DNA from: Ferrithrix thermotolerans DSM 19514
Lineage (GTDB): Bacteria > Actinomycetota > Acidimicrobiia > Acidimicrobiales > Acidimicrobiaceae
Assembly: GCF_900128965.1 (NCBI RefSeq)
Contig: NZ_FQUL01000026.1
Coordinates: 1 to 32,490 of the forward strand
DNA: 32,490 nucleotides
Direction of reading: 5' to 3'
The notes under the pieces are model-generated. The model was not told the DNA's origin and did not search any database. It saw only the letters and a list, made by a program, of their open reading frames with translations. Positions 16,231 through 23,432 of the stretch are shown piece by piece. Within the stretch, counting starts at the first letter, position 1. Every line of letters begins with the position of its first letter. A program made the position numbers and the translations under genes.

Positions 16231-17169
16231 CTAAGACTCAACCGGGGAGACACCGCCTCTCCCCAGCAACATCCCGTGAGAAAGATCAACGTATCTATTT
16301 AGCCGGGAATCGTCCTTCCCAAATATGTTACGAGCCACAAGAGCAGTCAGCAGCTCAACAAGAGCCAAGGTCGGAACCATAGTATTAAATGGCGACAGTC
16401 CTTCGATCTCGGAGGTAAGAACGACGTCGGCGTAAGCTGACGCTGGTGAAAGGAACGGATCTGTCATCACGATCAAAGACGCTCCCGCCTCCTTTACCGA
16501 TCGTGCAAACTCTACGGCTTCTCTCTGGTATCTCCGGTAGTCCAAAAGCAGCACCGTTGTCCCCTTTGATATGTCCAAGAGGGCATTGATTCGTGCACCT
16601 TCTGAGTCTTCAAGAAACCTTACCTTCGGTCTTATGACCTCCATTGTCCAGCTAGCCTGCATCGCAACAGTGCGGGACGCCCGACCACCTGTGATGTATA
16701 GATCCCTTCTAATATCCCCAAGAAGATCGACAGCGCGTTTGATCTCCTCGTCCAAAAGTCCGTTCATCGACCTCTGGATCTGATTAGCAAGCTCCATAGC
16801 GGCGCTCACTCCAAACTCTTTGAAGGTTCTATCACCTCGCAGAGGGTCGCTGTATCTGGGTGGGGCGAGACGTAGCTCGAGCTCTTTTAGCAAGGAGTCA
16901 CGCATCTCAGAGAAGCTAGCGAAGCCGAGACGAGCTACAAGGCGAGTAACGGTTGGATCAGAGACACCCGCTTGTGCCGCTAGCGCAGAGGCTGTAGTAA
17001 TTCCAGATACCGGATAGTTCGATAGGAGTGCTTCAGCAACTCTAAGTTCCGCCTTTGATAGCGAGGGCTTTATCGAGCGTAACGCCGACGATACAGTTGC
17101 ATCTGTAGTCGACGACTGCTTATCTTCTTCTGCTTCTAGATCATCGGACATGTCCCCTGAAAACGTCAT
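16231..17169 (-). CDS. RpiR-family transcriptional regulator (HTH + SIS domain)
   Basis: 312 residues. The N-terminal HTH_6 domain (about 30-105) carries the helix-turn-helix SALAAQAGVSDPTVTRLVARLGF, and the C-terminal SIS domain (about 135-275) carries YITGGRAS and VLLLDYRRY. Most RpiR proteins sense phosphorylated sugars through the SIS fold, but in actinobacteria they also control amine and purine catabolism. Here it lies between the glutamine-synthetase-like and amidohydrolase genes (gaps of 30 and 29 bp), so it is likely to be the local regulator of the whole amine cluster. The effector is unknown. The start region is Asp/Glu-rich and the exact ATG is not certain. Confidence 0.9.
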   Translation of the reverse strand: MTFSGDMSDDLEAEEDKQSSTTDATVSSALRSIKPSLSKAELRVAEALLSNYPVSGITTASALAAQAGVSDPTVTRLVARLGFASFSEMRDSLLKELELRLAPPRYSDPLRGDRTFKEFGVSAAMELANQIQRSMNGLLDEEIKRAVDLLGDIRRDLYITGGRASRTVAMQASWTMEVIRPKVRFLEDSEGARINALLDISKGTTVLLLDYRRYQREAVEFARSVKEAGASLIVMTDPFLSPASAYADVVLTSEIEGLSPFNTMVPTLALVELLTALVARNIFGKDDSRLNRYVDLSHGMLLGRGGVSPVES

Positions 17170-17199
17170 CAGTGGTCTCTCCCATCTCTGCTCTTACGC

Positions 17200-18582
17200 T
17201 TAGTAACGCCATCTTGTCGCGCTTACGATCTCCTCTGGCGTCATCTCCTTGGTTAGTAAGATCTCACCATATTTCACAGCCACAAAGGCTTCTAAGAGTT
17301 CTTCACCCATAGAGTCCCTCAGAACGTCGGATTTTGAGAGCATATCTACCGCCTCGCTTAGAGAATGAGGTAGCTCATTCACTCCGAGGCTTTCCCTCTC
17401 CGATTCGCTAAGAGACCCCGGGTCTACAGATATCGGTTCTCCAACCTCTAACTTGCTATCGACATAAGACCCAGCAACGGCGCATATCGACCCGGTCGCA
17501 AGATATGGGCTGCTGGAAAGGTCAAAGGGCTTTATCTCTACGTTAGCTCCTTCTTTACTGACAAGGTTAGTCTCCGCAACAAGGCGGAGTGCGGCCTCCC
17601 TGTTGTCCAAGCCCCAGCATTGAAATGCTCCAGCCCATCGGTGAGGAACGAGCCTTAGGTAAGAAGCCGGCGACGACGCCCCAACCGCACACAGTGCTGG
17701 CAACTCCATTAGCAATCCAGCAAGCAAGGATCGAGCCTTTGGATTTAGAGCAAACCGCTCCTCTTCTGCGCGAGCGAAAATAGGTCCTGCTTCATCTTTG
17801 AAGGACACATGAAGATGGCCGCCGTTGCCGACCCCGCCAGCGGTTACCAAAGGCGCAAAACTAACCCGGTAACCATGCTTTTTAGACACCAGCTTTATCG
17901 TGTGTCGCACAACGACTCTTAGATCCGCTGCTCTAATAGGGTCGCTGGCCTCGATGGATATCTCAAACTGCCCCGGTGCATACTCAGGATGAATCTGCTC
18001 CACCGATATCTGCTGAGCGGTAAGGGCGTTGTAGATATCCATTACGTAGCTATCCAGTTCGCCCAAGCGGTCAAGACTATAGGCTGGAGCCTGTGTCGTT
18101 GGGATGAACTCATCTTCTCGATCTAAGGAGATAGCCCACTCAATCTCGAACGCCATCTTAGATGAGATGCCTCTTTCACATAAGCGCTGATAGGAACGCC
18201 TGACGTACTGGCGATGACAAAGTGGATGTGGCTTTAGATCTTGTCTAAATCTTTCCACTGGCACCATAGCCCAACCTGGGGATGCCTCTAAGGGGATGAG
18301 GCAGGACAGGTCCGGCACGAGTCTTAGCTCTCCTATGGGTCCACCTGAATACCGAGAAGAGGTAATCGAATCATCAAACAAGAACGCATCAAAGACCGGT
18401 GACATACCGATACCGGATCTAGCGGCTCCCCTTAGTCGTTCCACTGGAATACTCTTGACACGAGTAATTCCAGAGTTTTCGGTGTAAAAGAGCCCTACCG
18501 CTCTTACACCATTACCTATGACTTGGGAGTGGACATGCTCCCACAGCTGATCGTTTTGTTCTTGCAACTCCTCAAAGCGCAT
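17200..18582 (-). CDS. Glutamine-synthetase-like gamma-glutamylamide synthetase (GlnA3/GlnA4/PuuA-like)
   Basis: 460 residues with a complete GS catalytic fold: the EIEW pair (about 146-149), HPEYAPGQFE (199-208), the NGGHLHVS ammonia-site strand (253-260) where true GS has NGSGMH, a WGLDNREAALR nucleotide/glutamate site (about 323-333) and EIKPFDLSSSPYLA (about 349-362). NGGHLHV and NREA-type variants are typical of PuuA-type enzymes that ligate glutamate to polyamines, ethanolamine or other amines rather than to ammonia. The neighbouring permease, gamma-glutamyl hydrolase and amidohydrolase fit that role. ATG 18582 is fixed by GGAGGAAG five bases upstream; the preceding GTG at 18585 is too close. 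The amine is not predictable from the sequence. Confidence 0.85.
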   Translation of the reverse strand: MRFEELQEQNDQLWEHVHSQVIGNGVRAVGLFYTENSGITRVKSIPVERLRGAARSGIGMSPVFDAFLFDDSITSSRYSGGPIGELRLVPDLSCLIPLEASPGWAMVPVERFRQDLKPHPLCHRQYVRRSYQRLCERGISSKMAFEIEWAISLDREDEFIPTTQAPAYSLDRLGELDSYVMDIYNALTAQQISVEQIHPEYAPGQFEISIEASDPIRAADLRVVVRHTIKLVSKKHGYRVSFAPLVTAGGVGNGGHLHVSFKDEAGPIFARAEEERFALNPKARSLLAGLLMELPALCAVGASSPASYLRLVPHRWAGAFQCWGLDNREAALRLVAETNLVSKEGANVEIKPFDLSSSPYLATGSICAVAGSYVDSKLEVGEPISVDPGSLSESERESLGVNELPHSLSEAVDMLSKSDVLRDSMGEELLEAFVAVKYGEILLTKEMTPEEIVSATRWRY

Positions 18583-18587
18583 CACGA

Positions 18588-18595
18588 CTTCCTCC
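18588..18595 (-). promoter_or_regulatory. Ribosome binding site of the GS-like gene
   Basis: GGAGGAAG on the minus strand, five bases before ATG 18582. It selects the ATG over the adjacent upstream GTG 18585. Confidence 0.75.
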
Positions 18596-18745
18596 CCTGC
18601 AACCTCTAGAAAATAACACGATGTAAGGCATCTCTCGGCTACTTGATAGAACTTCTTCGATCTGTAACATTATTAACGGGAGCATCAGGCACGAGATAAT
18701 GATAAAACATTGCATAGGACTATAAGAGCAAGGGGGATCCATAAG

Positions 18746-20254
18746 GTGGAAACTGTGCAGTCTGAACAGAGGCATCTAAAGAAAGAACTCTCTATCTGGC
18801 AGGTGGTGGGGCTATCGGTGGCGCTCATGGCTCCCTCAATGGCAGCCAACATCAACCCACAAGGTTCTGCCAGCGCAGCCGGTAGAGCGGTACCCCTGAC
18901 GTTCTTGTTTGCAGCTATTGGCATCATGTTCATCGCATACGTATTCGTAAGGCTTACACAGCACTTCAACCATGCTGGATCTGTATTTGGATTCGTAGGA
19001 GCCACTATCGGTCCAAGATTTGGGGTAATAGCGGGATGGTCCTTGATGGGTACCTATATCTCCTATGCCTTGGTGACCTCAATCGCTTCGTCTATATTCG
19101 CCACATCGCTTCTTCAAAGTCTTGGAGTTATGAAGAATCCGCCTTCTTGGACACCGTTTTTAATTCAGGCGATAGAGCTCTCCCTGGTACTCATGCTTGC
19201 AGTAAGGCCGGCAAAGAAAGGGACACACTTTCTGCTAAGTGTCGAGGGGCTAACAGTTCTCATGATCGTTGCGATATCGGTAGTCATCTTGATAAAGCTC
19301 ATAGTAGGACATGGGCCTCAAGGTCAGCACTTTACACTTTCGGTCTTTACACCGGCAAAAGGCGTGACGTCTTCAGATCTTTTCTTGGGTGTGGTATTTG
19401 GTTTCTTATCGTTTGCAGGCTTTGAGGCCTCCGCAACCCTGGGAGAGGAGGCAAAGCACCCAAAGAAAGACATACCAAGAGCAATATTATGGACCGCTGT
19501 ATTTGGAGGGATCTACTTTGTCTTTGTTACCTCGGTGGAGGTGATGGGATTTGGTACCTCTTCTAAGCAGATCAATAGCTTCATAAACACTGGCTCGCTT
19601 CTTGGTTCTTTAGGTAGTACCTACGTTGCCTCATGGATCGGAAACCTAATCACAGTCGGCACGGTTATCTCTGCCTTTGGATGTGCGCTTGCCTCTACCG
19701 TTGGAGCCTCCCGTCTTCTCTTTGCCCTAAATAGGGACTCAGTGGAGACGAAGCCATTACTTGTAATCTCACGACGTTACGATACGCCTACCGTCGCCAC
19801 GGCAGCGGTCGTTGCCTTCACCGCTTTAGTCACGTGGTTTGTCGCAGTGATACTAGGTTCATCTGCGTTCGACGAGTTTAACTGGTTTGGAACAATCGGA
19901 ACTCTCATACTTTTAGTGGTCTACCTCTTGGCTACAGCTGGAGCGTTTCACCTACTCTTTATCTCTAAAAAGCTTGAAGTTCCAAAGTACGAGATGGTTA
20001 TGCCAATAATGGCTATCGCAATACTTGGTTACACAATATTTAGGAACGTCTACCCCTATCCAACAGGTGCTCTAGCGTGGTTGCCCGCTGCCAGCGGGGG
20101 TTGGGTCCTCGTATCTTTGGTTGTAGTGGCTCTCAGACCCAAACTGGCAAAGAAGGCTGGGTTACGCCTAACCCAAAACGAGGGTCTCATACCCCAGGAC
20201 TCCGCCTATGAGTTAGATCACGGTCACGAAGCTCTAGATTTGGAGACGAGGTAG
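18746..20254 (+). CDS. APC-family amino acid/amine permease (PuuP/YfnA-like)
   Basis: About 502 residues and twelve predicted spans. The first span begins ELSIWQVVGLSVALMAPSMA and contains the APC substrate-site glycine/alanine pattern. Later come FAGFEASATLGEEAKHPKKD, the APC signature at the end of TM6, and RLLFALNRD in the TM8 loop. It imports an amino acid, polyamine or related amine by proton or sodium coupling. GTG 18746 is chosen because AGGGGG lies nine bases upstream (18731-18736); the longer TTG 18710 frame has no such site. It is divergent from the GS-like gene across a 163-bp promoter gap and runs straight into the PuuD-like gene. Confidence 0.86.
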   Translation: METVQSEQRHLKKELSIWQVVGLSVALMAPSMAANINPQGSASAAGRAVPLTFLFAAIGIMFIAYVFVRLTQHFNHAGSVFGFVGATIGPRFGVIAGWSLMGTYISYALVTSIASSIFATSLLQSLGVMKNPPSWTPFLIQAIELSLVLMLAVRPAKKGTHFLLSVEGLTVLMIVAISVVILIKLIVGHGPQGQHFTLSVFTPAKGVTSSDLFLGVVFGFLSFAGFEASATLGEEAKHPKKDIPRAILWTAVFGGIYFVFVTSVEVMGFGTSSKQINSFINTGSLLGSLGSTYVASWIGNLITVGTVISAFGCALASTVGASRLLFALNRDSVETKPLLVISRRYDTPTVATAAVVAFTALVTWFVAVILGSSAFDEFNWFGTIGTLILLVVYLLATAGAFHLLFISKKLEVPKYEMVMPIMAIAILGYTIFRNVYPYPTGALAWLPAASGGWVLVSLVVVALRPKLAKKAGLRLTQNEGLIPQDSAYELDHGHEALDLETR

Positions 20255-20289
20255 ACTCCAGGAAGATCATCCAAACAGGCCCTAGTTAT

Positions 20290-21018
20290 ATGAAGTCAGG
20301 ATGGGATTTGCATAAAACAGCTGTTGTATTCGGGACAATGAGTACCGACCGATACGGTGTGCATCGGGGGTACATCGAGTCACTGGGCGCTGTTGGCGCA
20401 GTGGCCATTCCAGTGTCATCTCTAACTGTGGTCGGTTTGGAGGCGGGAGGAGTTCCCGACTCTGTTAGGGACTATGCCATGGCAGTAGCTAGTTCATGTG
20501 ACTCTCTGCTTCTAACCGGCGGTGGGGACGTCGATCCACTTCGCTACGGACAAGAACGCTCTGAGAAGACCGCTGGCGTCGAGCCACATAGAGACGACCT
20601 TGAAATTTCTCTCCTTCGTGCCTTTATGGCGGCTAACAAGAAGATACTTGCTGTCTGTAGAGGGGTACAGATACTAAATGTTGCTTTGGGCGGTACCTTA
20701 ATCCAGGATTTGGTAGGCGGAGGCTATCGAGACCACATGGTAACAGAGAAGGAGTATAGTTTCGCCCATCCAGTCCACTTCGAGCAAGGAACAAAGATAT
20801 CTCGGCTTAGCCACGGCATTACCGAGGTGAACTCTCTTCATCATCAGGCTATCGACGTTTTGTCCTCTGCTCTAAAGGTGTCCGCTTACTCCGATGACGG
20901 AGTTGTCGAAGCCGTTGAAACCGACAACGTCATAGGGCTTCAGTGGCACCCCGAGCGAATGATTGAAGCTGACAGAAACGAGCTGACTTACTTTGAATGG
21001 CTAATCGACAAAGACTAA
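20290..21018 (+). CDS. puuD: Gamma-glutamyl hydrolase, class I glutamine amidotransferase type (PuuD-like, peptidase C26)
   Basis: A 242-residue enzyme with the complete triad of the family: Cys 123 in AVCRGVQILNVALGG, and His 220 and Glu 222 in LQWHPERM. LLLTGGGDVDP (about 74-83) is the usual oxyanion-region turn. PuuD hydrolyses gamma-glutamyl-GABA in putrescine breakdown; relatives split other gamma-glutamyl compounds. Thirty-five bases after the permease and so most likely in its operon. Together with the divergent GS-like ligase it forms the make-and-break pair of a gamma-glutamylation route. Its preference for GABA or another acid is not shown by sequence. Confidence 0.88.
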   Translation: MKSGWDLHKTAVVFGTMSTDRYGVHRGYIESLGAVGAVAIPVSSLTVVGLEAGGVPDSVRDYAMAVASSCDSLLLTGGGDVDPLRYGQERSEKTAGVEPHRDDLEISLLRAFMAANKKILAVCRGVQILNVALGGTLIQDLVGGGYRDHMVTEKEYSFAHPVHFEQGTKISRLSHGITEVNSLHHQAIDVLSSALKVSAYSDDGVVEAVETDNVIGLQWHPERMIEADRNELTYFEWLIDKD

Positions 21019-21063
21019 CCTACGCACTTTACCTCTCTAAAGGCCACCCTCCCATGCCTGACA

Positions 21064-21870
21064 CTAGTCGGTCACCGGCAAAACTAGCTGTGGTTTGCTG
21101 ATTTTGTGCTCCTTAGAGATAGGAGTCACGGCTGAGCCAACCGCAAAGAACTCAATGGTATGGGAACCCCAACCGTGCGAACCCTCGAAGAGATTGACTC
21201 CGACTATGCCTTCTGCCTGAACTTGCTTTGCCTCTTCACCCATCCTAGCCATGGCAAGTTCTCGAGCATCATAGAGGGCTTGGGTGTAGTTGGTCATCTC
21301 GACGTTCTTCATGGCGTTTCCCAACCCTTGTCTGAGGGTCTGATGAGCTACGTGGTAGACGCAATTTCCCATGACAAGGCTCAGCGGCCGATAGCCGGCT
21401 TGAATAAGAGTCCAAAAGTCCTGCCCTGAAAGGTCCGAGGTGAACGGACGGCCGTCGGGTGCCCTATGCAGCACTCCGTCCCTGTGTTTGATCGCCGTAC
21501 CGATAGCTATAAACTCTGCCAGATCAGCGCCCCACTCGTAGCGTCCCACCTCGAGTCTGACCCCTATTACGCCGTCCGCACCTAACTGATCAGCCTCTTC
21601 TTCCATGCGCGTCATAGCCAGCTCACGAGCGTGGTACATGGCCTGAGTCAAAACAGTGAGCTCCTGGCTCTGCTGCCATCTAGCAAACTGAAACCCTATG
21701 TGATAGATCGAACTCCCCACAACCAGCCCAAGAGGTTCAAAACCCGCCTCTTTGACGAGGAGGAACTCATTTACAGAAAGGTCAGAGGTGAATAGTCCAG
21801 CTCGATTTTGGGCTAAGCGTACCCCCGCGTCTTTTGGAAGACCCTCTGTTGACGTTGGATCGTAGGACAT
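21064..21870 (-). CDS. Tandem YbjQ/UPF0145-like domain protein
   Basis: 268 residues made of two copies of one domain. Copy 1 (about 20-135) and copy 2 (about 140-260) each start with (F)TSDLS followed by a hydrophobic strand with (G)xxPLxLVxGxxxYH. Each then has a long ARELAMxRMxEEA helix, a (L)GADGVIGV or EGIVGVN strand and an FxAxGTAV-like end, as in single-domain YbjQ proteins. YbjQ is an oligomeric beta/alpha protein of unknown role, labelled 'heavy-metal-binding' on limited evidence. No signal peptide. It is the last gene of a three-gene minus-strand group, 61 bp after the related gene. The PuuD-like gene is convergent. Confidence 0.8.
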   Translation of the reverse strand: MSYDPTSTEGLPKDAGVRLAQNRAGLFTSDLSVNEFLLVKEAGFEPLGLVVGSSIYHIGFQFARWQQSQELTVLTQAMYHARELAMTRMEEEADQLGADGVIGVRLEVGRYEWGADLAEFIAIGTAIKHRDGVLHRAPDGRPFTSDLSGQDFWTLIQAGYRPLSLVMGNCVYHVAHQTLRQGLGNAMKNVEMTNYTQALYDARELAMARMGEEAKQVQAEGIVGVNLFEGSHGWGSHTIEFFAVGSAVTPISKEHKISKPQLVLPVTD

Positions 21871-21931
21871 CTATAAAACCCCTTCTAGGTATTCACAGGC
21901 GTTCTGAAACTGCCAGCTGTATTTGGACCTT

Positions 21932-22882
21932 CTATCTCTTCATGCTCATAACCAACTGCGCTTTCTCGAAGGGCTCATGGAGGCTAAGCTCTGCGATCGC
22001 TGTCGCAACCATCTCCGCCGTGTAGATCGCTGAGTCCGGATTCTCACCGTTCATCTGTGAGATTGAATAACCGCGTGACGTTACCTTGAGATCTGCTCCG
22101 ACGACTCCGTGAGCTCCAAGGGAACGAGCGAGCTCGTGGACCCTGGACATAACTGCGTTCCTCGATTCGTAGTAACACTGTGTAAACTCCGCAATCTCAA
22201 AGTTCCCACCACCGCTATATATATAGCTCATCGCCTGGAGCGTTGAGTACGATAAGGCAGTGAAGAGAACAGATGTATGAGCCGCTAGACCAAGAGGGAT
22301 GAAACCACTTGAAACTATCTTGGCTAGCTCTTGACCAGAAAACGTAGTAAGTACTGGTCGTGAGCGCCCTTGACGATCAACTAACACGCTCCGCAGCTTC
22401 GGGAACGACATCGCTGTACCCAATATCGAGTAAGAGATTACGTTACCCCCAACGTCGAGGCGGTTGTCTAACACCTTTACGCCAGTCACCACATCTGCAT
22501 CTACAGCCTCTGCCTCCATGAGCATCCTGGCAAAGGCCGTTGAGCGTGCGTTGTTATATGCGTCTTGCAACGGCCCGATCACACCTCTCCCAAAGCCGGG
22601 AAACTGGTAGTATCCGACCTGATATACGCACGCTCCCAAAACCTGAGTCAACGGAGATAAGCCCGCTTGTCTTAGCAGCAAGAACTCATTTACGGACAGG
22701 TCAGAGGTGTAGGCAGCACCATCCCTATCTCCGACGCTTTTCAGCCTCAAAACTGCGCTGGGAGGAAGTGTTCCAGCCTCAAGTGCAGCTCTAGTCTCCT
22801 CTGCAGACACCCCAAAGGAATCAAGATCAGCTCTACCGCCAGTTGCATCCTGTATCGATCTGGATCTCCGGAAAATTGGCAT
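21932..22882 (-). CDS. Second tandem YbjQ/UPF0145-like domain protein
   Basis: A 316-residue paralogue of the following gene. Its N-terminal 55 residues are unique. Domain 1 (about 56-165) opens YTSDLSVNEFLLLRQAGLSPL and ends YSILGTAMS. Domain 2 (about 175-305) is more diverged (LTTFSGQELAKIVSSGFIPL). It keeps the long helix with VMSRVHELARSLGAHGVVGAD but carries an inserted loop near its end. DNA for the TSDLSVNEF motif is nearly the same in both genes, so the pair arose by duplication. It starts three bases after the stop of the upstream 141-residue gene, so the two are co-transcribed and probably act together. Function unknown. Confidence 0.8.
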   Translation of the reverse strand: MPIFRRSRSIQDATGGRADLDSFGVSAEETRAALEAGTLPPSAVLRLKSVGDRDGAAYTSDLSVNEFLLLRQAGLSPLTQVLGACVYQVGYYQFPGFGRGVIGPLQDAYNNARSTAFARMLMEAEAVDADVVTGVKVLDNRLDVGGNVISYSILGTAMSFPKLRSVLVDRQGRSRPVLTTFSGQELAKIVSSGFIPLGLAAHTSVLFTALSYSTLQAMSYIYSGGGNFEIAEFTQCYYESRNAVMSRVHELARSLGAHGVVGADLKVTSRGYSISQMNGENPDSAIYTAEMVATAIAELSLHEPFEKAQLVMSMKR

Positions 22883-22885
22883 CTT

Positions 22886-23311
22886 TTAGGACGCCCCGAG
22901 GATCTTGAGAATAGCCTCCCGATCTCTGCCGGCCTGCGAAGCCCTTGTGGCCGTCTCTTTGATCAGCTCCTTGAGCCAGACCTCCAAAGTAACCTGCTGA
23001 TTTTTCACCGATACCCCACCAATAACCTTTGAGATAACACACTGAGGCGAAGAACCCGACGCCTGTGGAGTGATGCGAAACACAAGGTCTCCCATCCCCA
23101 GCTCAGCCTTCTCTAAAGATCCTGATCCCAAGAACTTTTTTTTCCTCTTTAGGCTGACAGATCCGATCTGCAACGATGCTATCTTGTCGATTAGTGTGGG
23201 CAGAAAGACATCGAGGTCTCTTAGGTCGTAGCGCAGGGACGATGCGAGCATCTCGATATCGAAAGGCGGAAGGTCGTTCCCGCCTTCCTCAGGAGACTCA
23301 CCTACTACCAT
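22886..23311 (-). CDS. Hypothetical protein of the YbjQ-like operon
   Basis: I do not recognise this 141-residue protein. It is soluble, starts with an acidic leader (ESPEEGG), has a central LKRKKK basic patch and ends in a lysine/alanine-rich amphipathic helix (LIKETATRASQAGRD). No metal or catalytic motif stands out. It is the first gene of the group with the two tandem YbjQ proteins (3-bp gap to the next) and shares a 121-bp divergent promoter gap with the sedolisin gene. Confidence 0.65.
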   Translation of the reverse strand: MVVGESPEEGGNDLPPFDIEMLASSLRYDLRDLDVFLPTLIDKIASLQIGSVSLKRKKKFLGSGSLEKAELGMGDLVFRITPQASGSSPQCVISKVIGGVSVKNQQVTLEVWLKELIKETATRASQAGRDREAILKILGAS

Positions 23312-23432
23312 TACCCTACTATAGCCCCAAATAAGAGTAGAGCAAACCTTGCCGGATCTACCTAGCGAGTATTACTCATCAGTAGTCGCATATGATCTCC
23401 TTAAGTAGCTGGTTTGGTAGCCGATAAACAGA

